Shown: one piece after another, positions 1-14,600 of the stretch | How the letters are laid out: every line of letters begins with the position of its first letter | How positions within the stretch are numbered: the stretch's first letter is position 1 | Assembly: GCF_954871325.1 (NCBI RefSeq) | Contig: NC_088775.1 | Coordinates: forward strand, 75,059,561 to 75,123,560 | Direction of reading: 5' to 3' | Source: Gordionus sp. m RMFG-2023 | Taxonomy: Eukaryota > Nematomorpha > Gordioida > Chordodea > Parachordodidae | Length of the DNA: 64,000 nt | Program-made: the position numbers and the translations under genes | The notes under the pieces: generated by a model | What the model was told of the DNA's origin: nothing | The model's input: only the letters and a program-made list of their open reading frames with translations | Database searches by the model: none

Positions 1-13
1 GCTAAAATGCCCT

Positions 14-1031
14 TTATAAATATCCCTTCCTAGGATGGATATGGGTGAACCAGTATCGATTTTCATGTTTATTGGAATGTAATTTATAATTATGGAGGTT
101 TGATATGCTTCGGTTATTGTTTTGTTCAACCTGGTTAATGGTTAGGGATGTGAGACTGGCAAGATTATCTTTACTAGGGTTAACTTCCATGGTTAAAGAA
201 TTTATTGTTTGATGATCGGTTGGATCAGTTTCGTACTGCTCTATAGCCTGTATTACCTTATTCGTAATGGTTTTGTTTGGTTCGTTTTGTATGGTGGGAT
301 TTGTGCTTCTACCTGGATAAGTTCGATTCTTTAGGCAATTTTGTTCTATATGCCCTAATCGTCCACAATTATAGCATTTGGGAGTATGGTATGGTATGTG
401 TTGGTTATACGGGGGCCATTGCGATGAATTGTTTGTAGGATATTGATGCCGTATTTGGGCGTTGTATATTATCATAATTATTTTTTGAAGTAGTTGACCA
501 AGATTCCATTAATTCTTCTGTTTTGGAAGTTTCTATATCATCTTGGAATTGGGTTGGAGCTAGCGATAATAATTAGTGTTTAGTCGTAGTTGATTTTATG
601 CCAAACATAAATTGTGTTGACAAGAACAACTCTTTTAAATCGCAATTGTGGGCGATTTCGACCAGGGCTTCCGCGTACTGAGTTACACTTTCATTTATCT
701 CTTGGATTCTTTTCCTCAAACGGTAGCGGGCTTGATTTGGTGACTCCGTCAATTTTTTGATCGAATCCTTGGTTTTCAATAGCATCAGGAGAAAATATAT
801 TTTTTAGTTTTGCAAACCGCAATACATGAGGAATAGTATTCCTTTCTCTACATCATCCGATATATTCGTTGTTTTAAAACAAAACCGGTTTAAATAATTA
901 CACAAGGGTTCCGATACCGAATATTCTTTGATGTTCAGTGGTCTGTACCCCCAGGGCAATTGAAGTGTCGGGGCTTCAGTTATGGGTAGAATGGTAGGTG
1001 GCACGTCTCGATGAGATTTGTTATGCGTCAT
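14..1031 (-). mobile_element. Ty3/gypsy-type LTR element fossil, gag part
   Basis: Minus-strand remains of a gag-like region. A CCHC zinc knuckle (CYNCGRLGHIEQNC) is visible near position 350-390, the nucleic-acid-binding signature of retroelement Gag. The start region near 1031 reads MTHNKSHRDVPPTILPI and is echoed on the plus strand at 4511-4577. Broken, with several breaks. It lies head to head with the pol-like fossil that begins just beyond it, so the two are not one collinear element. Old to middle-aged by its decay. Confidence 0.75.
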
Positions 1032-1043
1032 TTTAGATTATAT

Positions 1044-3560
1044 CATTGAAATTTTCCCCTCGTTTATGTTAAACATATCCACGGAAACCAACACAACTAA
1101 GCTACTAGCCGCTTTCCAAATATCGCCAACGATAGTCTAAGGAAATTTCCTACCCCAATCAATGTACGATTAAAACCAGAGGCCAAACCCAAATTTATTA
1201 AACCTAGGCAAGTACCCTAGGCCTACAAAACTCAAATTGAAGAAGAATTAAATCGATGGGAACAAGCCAACTTTATTAAAAAATGTGATAGCCCATGGGG
1301 ATCTCCTATTGTTCCAATAACCAAATCACACGGTACACTCCGATTATGTATAGACTATAAAGTGTTGATTAACCCATGGGTCGAAAACGATTGTTACCCA
1401 CTCCCTAGAATAGAAGATATAATAGGGCAATTAGAAGGAGGTATTCACCACAATCGATTTAAAGGATGCCTATATTCAAATTCCGGTTACTCAAGAAACG
1501 AAACCCTAACTATTAGTACACATCTTGGTCCCTACGAGTAAATAGACTACCATTCGGGGTCTCCACCGCTCCTATGATTTTTCAACGAACCATGGATATG
1601 ATAATTGCAGGTTTAAACAAAACTACCACTTACTTAGACGACATAATAGTCACGGGAACGATAGAAGTGGGACATTGGGACAATATTCATAAACTATTCC
1701 AACGTTTACACAAATACAACCTTAAAATTAACTTACCCAAATGCAAATTCGCCCAACCATCCGTTGAGTATCTAGGACATATAATAGATGGTAATGGTTT
1801 ATCTCCAAATAACAAAAACACCGAAGCCGTTGTAAACAACCCCACATCCAAAATGGTCAAAGTCGTACAATCCTATATCGGACTAATAACTTACTATGCT
1901 AAATTTATCCCCAATTTATCTACAATTGCTCGACCTATTTACAATGAGACACGGGACCGAATTTTTCTGATAAAAGCCATTTTAACGTCACTTCTAACCT
2001 TATGCCATTATAATCCCTGTTTTCCTCTAACCTTAGCCTGCGATGCCTCTCCTTATGGAATTGGAGCCGTCTTTATTTTATTGGACGGTAGCGAACATCC
2101 ACTCGTTTATGCTTCACGTACCCTAAATTCCGCCGAAAAAAATTATTCCCAAATAAACAAAAAGACCTTAGTAATAATTTTTGCAGTAAAACGATTTCGT
2201 CAATTTTTAATAGGAAGACAATTCACATTGAAAACCGATCATAAACCGTTCCAAAAAAGAATTCCCACTATCGCTTCATCCCGTCTACAAAGATGGGGAA
2301 TTATTCTATCCAGTTATCAATATAATATCGAATTCATGGAAGGGATAAATAATAAAAATGCCGATGCGCTCTCTCGCAAACCGTTACCTGAAACTATTTC
2401 CGTTAACAAAAACAGTGATTTAAAACATTTGATAATCAATCAAATATATCAATTAACTTTTAACTCTAAAAACTTGACTCAGGAAACACAAAACGATCCA
2501 ATTCTATCCCAAATCGTAAAATATTTAACCACCGAATGGCTAGATAAAATAATAAATATTAACATATTACCTTATCAACATCTAAAACATGAACTCACAA
2601 TTGAATACTCCATTTTGTTAAGAAATACACGCATAATAATTCCACAGGCCCTACAAACAGAGATTCTCACCGAATTACATCTAAGTCATGCTAGTATAAT
2701 TCAGATGAAAGATTCAGCCCGTGCCTATGTATGGTGGCCCTCCATCACTAAGGATATTCATTCCCTGTATGAACTATGCCCACATTGCAATATATACAAG
2801 GAAAACACACCTCGGATAAAGGACACCCTTGGCCAAGTGCACAGAAAGTCGCGGAAAAAATCCACATAGGTATAGCTGGTCCCATATTCAATAAATCTTG
2901 GTTAATCTTCATCGACACCTTTTCTAGATGGGTCGACGTCACCAACCTTCCATCGATCTCATCCATCAATGTCATTAAAGCCTTAACCAATACATTTAAA
3001 TATACTGGTTTTCCTGCTACCCTAGTATCCGACAACGGCACTCAATTTATTAGCGAAAATTTCCAAGAGTTCTGCTAAAAAAATTACATTAAGCATCTTA
3101 CCACAGCACCCTACATGCCGCAGAGCAATGGAATGGCCGAAAGATTCGTTCGAACCTTCAAAAACGCTATGCAAGGCATGAACCCTCTTACCATACAAGA
3201 ACACTTAACAAATTTTTACATAATTACAACAACACAAAACACACCACAACGAAGTTGGCCCCAGCAATAGTATTTTTAGGCCGACGACTCCGAAACCTTT
3301 TAGACCGTCTAAACGAACGACTTAAGCCCGAAACAGCCATAACTACCCCGCCCAAAAAGAACCGTACGAAAAGGAGCAAAAGTGTGAGACCACACCCATA
3401 AAAAATCTCCTTGATGGAAAAAGGGGTTGACGAAAAACACCTTAGGTAATCGCTTGTATCAAATCAAAATACAACAAGGAGCATAGATTTTCCACGATAA
3501 ACAAATCAGAAAAAGAAAATCCCTCGAAAAATCAAATCACTAATTTTAAATGTTATTTTA
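1044..3560 (+). mobile_element. Ty3/gypsy-type LTR element fossil, pol part
   Basis: Plus-strand pol remains in the order reverse transcriptase (YLDDIIV near 1636), RNase H (LACDASPYGIGAVF near 2034; LKTDHKP near 2230), zinc-binding integrase N-terminus (H..H..C..C, about 2680-2800) and integrase core (VSDNGTQF near 3025). This order, with integrase last, is that of Ty3/gypsy elements. Broken, with several breaks; not a working element. It is followed by an LTR-like region and preceded head to head by a gag fossil of the opposite orientation. Confidence 0.9.
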
Positions 3561-4577
3561 TCTCTTTTTTTGCCATATTTTTTTACCATCCCTTGAATAA
3601 TCAAATACGAACTTTAAATATATTTTTTTTTCTTCTTTTTTAATATATACCTCCCCCCCCCCCCCGTTACCTATTTAGGGAGGGAGGAGCGTGAATTAGT
3701 TTTATATTTATAGCTTATGTATGTATTATTTTTAGAGGCGTTTTATAGGTATTTTAATTATTTCTTTATTTGACATTAGGCTTTTCATTTAGTTTTATCT
3801 TGGTAATTAGTTGTTTTTTTTGGGGGGGGGGGGGGGTTTCGGAACTCTAAATAGTCATAGGATTTTTCTTTTTAAGAGTAGTCGAGACAGGGACCATCCC
3901 TCCCCATTGCCTATTTAGGGAGGAGTGTTATAAACTTCAATTAAAAATAGTTTGCTCTTATCCTTCGTTGGTTGTCTTCAATACATAAAAATTAAATAAA
4001 GTTTTTTCTTTTGTCTTATCGTAAATACATAAAAATTAAATAAAGTTTTCTTTTGTTTTGAATTAAATACTTTTAAGGTTAACATATGGTTTTTGTGTTT
4101 TCTTTTTACTTAGGGGTTTTACTTACTTTTGGAGTCTTTAATAGGGTGTTCGGCAAATATAAGTTAGATATTTAGATCCGGGAGATCGCTCTGCATCCAG
4201 TGGTCTAAGTAGAGTTCCGGGTAGGTTTTATCCCTTTCGTTTTGCAAAAACGTTCTTTTTTCACTTTGCGCCAATTTTATTTTCATTTATAATTGCGCGT
4301 TTTATTTTCCCTATATATAAGAGACCAATTTTTATACTCAAGATATACTTTAAATTTTGGTTTTCAAATTTGCTTAAAATTATAATTATTTTATGTACGT
4401 TAAAATAAATTTATGTGTTTTAATTGATGCTTCTTAAATTTTTTATAATTAATTATTTTCTTTTTTTAAATAAAATTTATAAGTACTGTAGTTGCTTTTA
4501 ATAATCTAAAATGAGGCATACCAAATCTCATCGAGACGTGCCACCTACCATTTTACCCATAACTGAAGCCCCGACAT
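3561..4577 (+). mobile_element. LTR-like region plus start of gag, gypsy fossil
   Basis: After the pol fossil there are purine-rich stretches resembling polypurine tracts (near 3675 and 3915-3926) and homopolymer C and G runs. An AT-rich region with a TATA-like motif (tatatataag near 4312) looks like an LTR promoter. At 4511-4577 a short plus-strand copy of the same gag start seen at 1031 (minus) follows and then ends. An LTR lying between a pol end and a gag start fits adjoining copies of one family. LTR limits are approximate. Confidence 0.5.
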
Positions 4578-5287
4578 TTTGAAGTTTATAACAAAAAAAA
4601 GCTTAAAAAGAAATTAATCTTAATTTTAAGTCAAATAATAGTAATAATCGGAGTTTGAAAAATAATCCTCACTTATGAGCAAAAATCTCTTTCAGAGATT
4701 TTTGATTAAATTTTATCTTAAAATGCCAAAATCTCTTTATAATTTTCATGCAGAAAAAATCTTTCAAGGTAAAATAAAAAATTTAGGAATTAGCATTTTT
4801 TTAAACTTTGATAATAATTATATAAATTAAATATTTTCATTCTTGCGAATATTTTTGGAGAAAAAAATGAAACATTTTTATTTTGAATTAAATTCAAAAA
4901 ATTTTAACTCGAATAATTCAAATTTTTTTAAAAATGCTTTGTAAAATTTAAACTATATTTTATTTATAAGGATATCTAATTTTGACGACAAATATTCTTA
5001 AACTATGCATATAAATTACTTTAAAAAAATATAAAACGGTATTTTATTTTTGTCCAGCATCTTTTGGTTCGTATTTTACTTCAGGATTTGATTTTATATA
5101 TAATTAAAATATTTTAATCTTCTTATTATATTAAGTTCTAACTGGTCAATTTTGCATAAGTGTTTTTTAAATATGAATCACCGGTATCTTGAATTATTAA
5201 TTTTTGTGCTTATGATAACATAAAAAAAAATATATTTAAAATAAATTTTTGGGTGGATTTTTTTATAATCTAAAAGGGTGGAGATAA
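4578..5287. other. AT-rich non-coding stretch
   Basis: No coding signal, RNA gene or repeat boundary was recognised. It separates the gypsy fossils from the first visible Nup96 exon and is probably intron or upstream sequence of that gene. The N-terminal Nup96 (and any Nup98) exons are not seen here and would lie left of the window or be unrecognised. Confidence 0.5.
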
Positions 5288-5675
5288 CTGGAGAAATGTG
5301 GAGTTCTCAATTCTATAATAAATAAGCACCTGTGTTATCATTTTGATCTTACTTGTATGTTTAAAAAAGTTTACGAATCAAATTTGCTTAACGTGTTCAA
5401 ACATTGTTGTCCAATTAACGCCAACTATCTCGCAAACCAAAGTTCATCCATGACTCTTTACCAAATCTCATCCGCCAATCAACAAAATCACGAATCAATC
5501 GATAAGGATGTCGATAAATTATTAATTAATTTTACAGCCTCCGCTAAGGATATCGATTTAGCTATCGCTTCCTTCGATACCAATAACAATGTTGATAAAA
5601 ATGATTTTTGCGAATTCGGAAAAATTTGGAATCTCGTTAAAGCCTTATGGGGTCAAGTGCCTGATTATAATTCAA
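5288..5675 (+). CDS. NUP96: Nup96 exon A (first recognised)
   Basis: The frame is open from 5288, after an in-frame stop; a plausible acceptor AG lies at 5292-5293. Nup96-like residues are LYQISSANQQNHESIDK, then IWNLVKALWG, matching the family motif W-LC-ALWG. I end the exon at the GTTTAAC donor after 5675 (phase 1), because this joins exon B with the family spacing between ALWG and the R-A--W motif. Reading on instead gives a stop at 5704. Confidence 0.7.
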
Positions 5676-8600
5676 GTTTAACATATTACAAAAGAATATA
5701 TTAAATGACGCCATTTTGCATGCAATATTTTATAAATTAACCTCCGGAAATTATTATACTGGAATGGATAGTAATTTGGGATTGGGATTAATTCATTTTT
5801 TAAATTTATTTTCAAGATTGAATTTAGATCTTTGACGAAAAGGCATAATAATGTTTCTATTAAGGAAAATCACATAAATTTGCCTGCTTTTTAGAAAATA
5901 TTTAACACAATCAAAAAATGTTCCCCTACACTTTTTGAGCGATGAAAGCAGAGTACAAAAATACCCCCCTCCAAAAAAGCCGTTAATTATTTTTTGACTC
6001 TCCACCTCAATTATAGAAAAAAAATTGTTATTGAATCAGTCTTTAATATTATAAAAGAAATATATACTTTAAAAAAAAATTTAAAATTGATAATTGACAA
6101 ATTAGAAAGAGAATAGAAAGAATTTATGATTTCGTCAATATTTAATTGTTTAAATAAATTTCGTTCCATTGATAAAATGGTTACATTATTAAGAAAAGGA
6201 TAATACTACAAATTCATGTTTTAATTAGTTTAATCTTACTCATGACCTTTTCGGCACAATATGAGGTAGTAGGAATAGTTAATAAATATTAATATAAAAT
6301 TGATAAATTAGAGAAAGTAAAAAAATCAGAGACCTGCAGAGGTAACATTTGTACGACCCGGCCCTGTCCGGATTTTTTTTGTCGAAAATTATTTTCGGCC
6401 CGGCCCGGTTTTTTTTAAAATATATATTTTATTTATTTTTGATTTTTATAGATAATGGCGATTTCAAATATTTGGTTTTAAAATATACGGGGCTCGGATA
6501 TTTAAAAAAAAATATTTTCAGGCCCGGCCCGGTCCGGTTATATTTAAAAAAAATTAAAATACGACCCGGCCCGTGTTCCCGGGCCAGGTCGGGCTTAGGG
6601 CTGGGCCTGAAAAAAATTAAAAAGTAAACTAAAATTAACGAACAGTTATTCCAGTCTGAATCATAACTCAAAATCAGCATCAGAAGAACTAAATAATGGA
6701 TTAATATAAATATTTTAATAAAATCAATTTACAATACTCAGAAACTGACAAGTCTTTAGATTCTTTAACCTCTAGGTCATCTGTAATAGTTACATCGCCC
6801 ATTTTAAGCTATCATATGAATATTTCCAAATTTAGACATTTGTTCAAAGACTTGCCTAGAATTTAAATGGTAAAATTCGTAGATATCCTCATCATCTTTA
6901 GCAAATGTCATTTCCGCCATTCCATTTGATGTAAAAAATGATGTTTGATTTTAAAATTTATTCTATTCATCATAAAATCTTTCATTAAACTGCATTATTA
7001 TCAAATCAAGTGCAGCATAAAACACACTGGTTTTAAAGCGAAAATAAAATATTATATTTAATAATGAAAGTTTAAAATTTTTTTGGATTATAATGATTGA
7101 AGCCTTGAACTTTCAAAATCAAATGGCAGATTCTCTTTCATGAAATTTGTGCCTTTGAAAAAACAAATTCAGTCTCCTTTGTCTATCAAGATTAAAAAAA
7201 TGATATGAGACTAATTTAAATTATACTTTTCAAATTAATCAGGCAATCCGTTTCCACATCATTCGGATTTATTTCAAAACTTTATACCCTTATTTGTAAT
7301 TGCCAAACTTTTTATCAACAATATTTAATCCAAAACATAAAGTGATAAAATAAAATTTTTATATTATAAACTATATCACCATGGTAGACTAGTGACAGGA
7401 TCTTCAGAATCCTGTAAATTTGTCAAAGCTATCCACAAGGCATCATAAAGTAAATTATACATAGCTTTATATGATGTGATAGTCAGCTTCTATAAATATA
7501 ATAAATAAACATTTAAAATCTAAACAGTAGAGTAACATTATCGAGTGGTATTCTTGATGCGTACAAATCATTGCGATTTAGTCACTACATAACTTTGACT
7601 TGCTTTGTGCACTGCATACCTTTCTTTAACACAATTGAAATACACGTGACTCTCGTCTAAAATCCCTAAAAGATTTCTTAGTTTTTTTTATCAATTGGCA
7701 TAATTAAACAATGATTAAATTTAATCGATGACAATAGCACCAAATAAAAGCTACCTTTGGCCCAGCTCTAATCAAAGCAAATACTCCATAGCTTCCACTC
7801 ATGTTTGAAGCATCATCATAGCTTTGCCCAACTAAGGATTCAAGGGGTAGATTCATTTAACTAAGTTTGTATATTATATTTTTTTAAAAGACCACTCGTG
7901 TTATCTGTACAATATATATATCTATGAATCTTTCATTCGGCTTAGACATTTCACTATTTTTAATATATCTTACTAAAAAAGCTATTGCTTCATTTCGAAA
8001 CATTAACCATAACTGAAAAGCATCTGTGAGATTCAATTGCTCTTTGAATAATATATAATATATTTTTCTTGGTTTCATGGGATTTTAATCCCTTTTGTTT
8101 TTTTTTCTTTCAAAGAACAAAAAATTTCAAACCCACTTTCAAATTTTAAGAAGCAGTTGCTTCGTACCTCTCGTCGTTATAGGATGCACTAGTTAGACCA
8201 TGCAGACCTCTAATACATATCCTTGTCCATAATGTGTGTTTTTTATAGGATTTATCATTCAAAAAAGGGAAAGGTTCGATCAAAAAAAAGAAAAATTTTC
8301 ATTCAAAAAATAATAATTTTTATATTTTTTAAAATTTTTTTTATAAATTTTATTTTTGTCATTTAAATCTATCGGAAATGTCATTTCCTTCTCATTTTTC
8401 TTTATTTTAGATTTTCCATTTTTTATGAAACCTTTTTATGTTGGGTTTTTATTCTTTTTTATTTTGACATTTTTTTTTGAATCAAAAACCCTTAGATTAT
8501 ATTAATATGTTTAGAACAATGTATAGATATTTAACTTAGATATAGAGCAAATATATAACATGTAAAAATAAGAAATTTTTTAAAAATAGTCATTTACTAT

Positions 8601-11600
8601 TTCCCATTTATTTTAAACACATATTAAATTTATAATGCTCAAATCAATATTATTTATTAAAATTGTGGGGTGTCTCCGTTACTTTTTAACATAAAATGAT
8701 AAAGTGATCAAAGGAACGTTAGACACCGGCAATCTAATGGAACCATATTTACATGATAAACTCTACCTTGAAAATAAAATGATATCCTATGTGGACCATA
8801 TAGTTTTGTTAACAAAGAATCTAAGAGACACAAGAACTTTCTTCATCACTAACAGTCATAGAGTTTGGATTAGATAGAATAATTTCTACAAAACTTTAAT
8901 CCCTCCCTTTTTACCACTAAAGTCAAATACCTTGGCGTAACCCTAGAAAACAATGATAGTTGCTAAGAAAAACTGAAAATTAGAATAATAATGGAAGGAA
9001 AGAATTCCATAAAATTTTAAACTATGAAAAACAAGAACAAAGGAGATCTCCGTATTTAATCCTTCATAAATAAATTGCTCAGAATAATAAACGGAAATTT
9101 TTTTACACATCTCTGCAAATTATGGAAGATTTGTAAAATTTCTCCTATACGCATAAAAAAAGCCACGCATTAAATTCTTAGCCCACATCATAAGAAATTC
9201 TGCGCTCCACAGATGACCACCTCCTATTCTGTCTTCTTATAAGATCGGATTCATAGTAGCATCAAATCTAAAGGTGCGCTACAGGGGAAGTCACGGCATA
9301 AAAATCACCGGTTTTGAATGGGCGTGGATATTCATTTTGATTGAATCCGAAAATTTAATAATACTTTTTAGGAATATAATCTTTTAATATAATCCGAGGA
9401 CTATTATTTAAACGTTTATTGGTTGATTATAAAAGGATTGGGCCAAAAAAACCGATACCCGTGAACTGCTGTTTATTTAATTACTTTATAAAGGGTGGGA
9501 GCTGATTTTGATTTTTCTATGGTTGAAGAGTAATGTTACTTGATTTAAATTTGATACGACTTGAACTCCTAAAGACATCTTCATGGTAACCACTAGATGT
9601 CTGCATTGGGCGGGTTTTTGGTAGGCGGGCGAGTAGGTTAAAAAATTTAAAGAACGGGTGGGTGGGTTAAGAAAAATTTTAAACCATGGGTGGAAGGGTT
9701 AAAAAATTTACAACTTTTATTTGTTATTTAAAATCATTTAATTAAACATTGAAAAAAATTCCCGATATTTCAACATTTTTAATACCAAAGTACTGAAAAC
9801 TGTGGACGAAATTTCAACATTTTTAATACCAAAGTACTGTTAACTGTGGATGTTATCGTCGGAAAAATTAATTAGGTAAAAAATATATTGTATGTTGGAT
9901 TTGATTTGCACGGAAGAATACAACATCAACATAGATAAAGATCTGATTTATTCGTTTCCCCAAAAACAAAGAGAATTCATAAGATGATTAAATTATAAAT
10001 ACAATCTTTGAAATAGATAGCATCAACGTCAGGATTAAACATTAACAGATAAGAAGATGTGGCTATTACAGAGGAGAGCATTACCTAATGACATAACAAA
10101 ATATTTAAATCTTAAATTAACGAGTTTTTGTTTTGTTTAATATAGCTACTTAGTTTAGTTTAAGTTAACAATTTATAAATAATTAATTTAAGTTATTTTT
10201 TTTAATATTTATTATTAATGGTTTCACTTTTTATTTAAATATCTTATTTGAGTGGAGGATATACTTCAAACGGATATACTACTTTGATGGAAACGACAAG
10301 AAAAAAATTTATTAAAGCTATCAAGATTAGCTAGAAAAATAATATTGATATATCCAGCAACTAGTGCTTCTTCTGAACGAGAAATTAGCATTGCTGGAAG
10401 GTTTTTAGTATCAATAAATAATAATTTTTTATTATTACATAAATATTTTATTAGATCAAATAAATTCCTTATCCATAATTTAAATTGAATATTTTTTATG
10501 CTTAATTTAGCAATTTCCTAAATGATGAAAATTTTTTGTAGGAATGTAGCGCTGAAACGAAATCATTTTTTTAGATGTTAAAAAAATTAAAAGAATGAAC
10601 TTATTTAAATTTTATATGGGCGGCATGAGTTTAAATTTTTTTTATAAATATGGGAGGACAGGTAAATAAACTATTAAATGGTGGGCGGGTATATTTTTAT
10701 AAAACTATCAACGGGTTAGGCGGACGGTTAAATTTTTTTTAAAATATTGGACGAGCCCGCCAATCCCGCCCATTGTAGTAACTACGTCCTTATCTTGACA
10801 TCTTTTAAGGTCGAATTCATAGACTCGTCAAATCTATAGGTGTGCTTGGGGTCAAGGATTAAAAATCACAGGGTTTGATTGGATGTGATGTGAATATATA
10901 TTTTGCTTGAATCAGATAAATTTAATTTTTAAATTGTTTTCTTTAGGAATATAACCTAATTAGGGCTTCACCGATATTTAAGGGGCCTGGTCATTATGCT
11001 TCGACTGGAATATAACTCATAAAATTATGCTATCAAACAAAAATATTTTTAGGAGGGATTAGCAGTGGCAAACAAAATTAGCCTGTGTTTTGGATCGGCA
11101 AAACCGATCTAACTTTACAAATTTTAATTCGTCCAAATTTGCTTTCTTAAAATAATTTTTTGTAGCAAACTGTAATTGTATATCGATATTCCATAGATGT
11201 TTAAAATTAGATGCCGATTTCGTGCCAATTCTGAAATATACGCATTTATATAATTGAGGTCCTTTCAATATCGGCAAAGATATCGCTACAGCCCAATTTT
11301 TAATTATAAATTATAATATATATTTTTTTAAAATTATACATTATTTTACAAAAAGTAATATCTTAGAAAACTAGTATACATTTTATAAAAAAAATCCACA
11401 CCCCCCCCCCACCCCCTTCCCTTTCAGGATGAAGGTAAAATAAATTCAAATATAAAAATTTTGATAATCATGCTTTGAAAAATTTTAAAAAAATACATTT
11501 TAATTTAGAAATAGTTCACGAATTTTTAGGTCTGACAGGAGTGATCAAATTTTATACGTGAGTGAACGGGTCGAGCAAATAAAAAGTTTGGCATTGTTGT

Positions 11601-14600
11601 GAAATGAGCTTCTAATTTTTTTTAGTACCAGCGTGAGTGGGCAGCAAAATACTAAGCTCCCACCTTCGGATCTCTTTTCTGTCAAATGAGAAAACAGATG
11701 TAAGTGAGATTGACATTAGAAGGAAAGGAGCTCCGATGCTACTATGAATTCAGCTTAAGTCGATTCCTCTATCACGTTATAGATAACTTATTATATTATT
11801 AAATTTTGGGGAGGGGTATTATTTACACAATATCCATTTTTTCTATTTTGTTAGATGCGATTAATTCAGATTATCAATTGCAACAAGCTCGCAAAATAGC
11901 CTTGATTAAATGGATCATCAAATATTCGCCTAATACTATGATGCCACATAATGTATTTATTTTTATTATAATAAATTTATGACTTTTTTATTTTAATTTG
12001 AAAACGATTACAATTTAAAATATAAGATACCATATAAGCTATGTGGTAAATAGGATTTTTTGAAGTCGGTCAAATTTGATCAGGTATAAAATTCATATTT
12101 TTATGATTGAGGGTAAACCCGGTAATTGGAGTGAGATCAGAAATGATAGATGGAAGTTTAATTAATTCATCTATAGTCCTGGGTCTCATCATCAAAATAC
12201 CATATATTTAAAATGACATTGCATTTGCTGTATATTACATTTGACAAAAAAAATACACTAATTTATTTCAAAATTAGATTACTCTTACCTGAAATTATAA
12301 TTATTTTCATTTAAGCAATTTTATTTTTTGTTAAATTGAGGCTTTTTTTTTATCCGTTTACAGCCAAAAAGGAAAGAATAAAGAATTAAATTTAAATAAG
12401 AAATTAAAAGACAAATAAATTTAAAATAGCTAAAACTGAGAGGGAAATCAAGCAGGTAGACCATTTTGTTGTAAAAAGTAAATATTGAATATTATAGCAA
12501 ATGTCTACGAATAGTCGGCCTATTTTTTCATATATATTTATAACGCTATCTCCTAGTAAAATGCCTTTAATTTGTAATTATTTTCCTATTTTTTTTTCTT
12601 CTTCAAACCGCATCATATTATTTTATATATAAAGCTGCGCCGATATAGATATCGTTATCAATCTATATTTTAAAAAAATCTATTTGTTACCTATTTTATT
12701 TAAAAAAAAACAATATTTTTATCAACACTTTCTGTCATATCGGTTTTAATTTTAATTTTAGGATGTTGAGCCCACTATTGGCGGATATAGAAGAAGGAAA
12801 ATAGATTTGTGTGTTTTTTTCTCAATTTGAACCAAATTATTTTGATTATGAAACCTATACTGATTTTCGAAATTATAAATATTCTTTTCATGATTCTATA
12901 CTTACAAATAACATAACAAGTTAAAGATTTATATTTAAAAAAAATAAATATTTACTATATATCTATAAGATATATAAAATATATAAAATAAATTTAATAA
13001 TATCAAGAAAAACAAAACTTAATTAAGCTAGCTAGCAGGACTTCGTGTTCAATATATAGAACAGTTGAATCTGCAAATTTCCATAGATATTTAGCCGTAA
13101 GCAAGGGGTGTGAATCCAAATTAAGGATGTAAAAGTATAAAATTGTTTGGCTGGACATCAATTTTCTCTAAATAGAGTTTAAAATTTCTGAATCCCATTT
13201 GGGCTCACAGCCTTTGCCCATAGTACTGACCCTCTTTTATGGCACCTATAATTAAATGTAACTTTCGTCCTATTTATATTTTTGCATAATGAGCTTGATT
13301 CGATCTTTCTAGCTAGATTACCTATAAAGATAGGAATTCCCATTCAAAGTGCATCAGTATCCCTCTTATAAGCCTCTAGATATTTGTTGAGAAACTAAAT
13401 TTTATTAAGAAAAATTGGCAGAATGCCAATATCCATGGTATCAACCCGATACTAATCAGTATCGATATTGGCAAATAATGAGCGATCGGGTGCGGTGCAT
13501 CTTTGCTTCAAATAATTTTTTATTAAAAAAAAGTTAAATCGCAGCTACGGTTCTGAAAATTCTTCTCTATTGAAATCGTTTTTGCAGACGTTCAATCTTG
13601 CCCAATCATGCGAATCATTATGTTCGAAAAGGAATTACAAGTTTACTAAACAGTATCATTTTTATAAAAAATAATAGTTTGGATCATGTTGAAAACGAAG
13701 AAATAAAATAATCATCAATTTTAATTGAAATTGAAATGCATCTAAATATATCTCTACTTCATACTTAACTTAGGACAGCTCTCTTAATGTCCCAATCTCA
13801 GTCCCCCTCTTCCAACCTATGCACTTTAAACGGGCCTCTCCGAGTGTATCAACTGCTGACAAACACTCATGATCAAAATTTAGCTGCATACCAAGAAAAT
13901 AACTGTCTAGTTTGGGTGCAGACTTTGGCTATGCATCTACTTTTTCCTTCCAACAAAAAAGTTAAATTATTGGACCATACTGAAGACTACATTGATCGCA
14001 AGGAGATGAACATGAATGGTTATACCAATTATGGAAGCTCTATAGAGAGCTGTCTCAAACGATACGAAGATTCGATTGGTTTAGCCCCCGGGACATTGTT
14101 TACGCCGGTAATATAATATCATTATTTTTTTATTTGTATTTAATTTACTATGTATCTGTAGTAATATAGTTGAATTATATGTAGAATTACCTTAAAAGCG
14201 ATTTATCACCACTCTAAAAATAGTCCAGCTCATTGGAACTAGAGTTTGCTTGCAGTTGATTTAAAATGTTTAAGCAAATTCGGAATGCTTTTTAATATTT
14301 ATATTATTTATGAACCCTCCCCCCCCCCTCCATTTAGGAAATAATGGTAAAGCCGAATTATACGCCATTCGTAATCATCTCTTCTAAATGTCTTACCTCG
14401 AATATCGGGAATAATATTCCCATGATGTCTATGCCCAACGAATGTGATTCGGAATCAACGTTGAGCCCCGTGTCCTATCTGCAGAATACTTTTCATTTGT
14501 TGAGATTTTTTTGCAGACCATTCACTTACCCATTATCTCAGGCTTTGAGTCCTTACGGTTATACAATGTATGGCGATGTTGCGGGGGGAGACAACTGCGT

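Noticed and set aside
5357-5704. Mediator subunit MED21, from the phrase AKDID--I-S
   Set aside because: The match is limited to about ten residues. The following IWNLVKALWG, the family spacing to exon B and all later exons fit Nup96 instead.
7385-7440. tRNA-like hairpin with a 7-base loop
   Set aside because: Only an anticodon-like stem is present; no acceptor, D or T arms could be found around it.
12762-12820. Possible Nup96 exon after an ATTTTAG acceptor
   Set aside because: The phase-0 reading (DVEPTIGGYRRRKIDLC) does not resemble the expected family segment, and its phase does not allow a join to exon D.
13425-13540. Coding exon reading YRYWQIMSDRVR as a further Nup96 piece
   Set aside because: The stretch is an inverted repeat (GCCAATATC ... 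GATATTGGC with a CGATACT/AGTATCG hairpin). It has no donor in phase and duplicates a segment already present in exon D.
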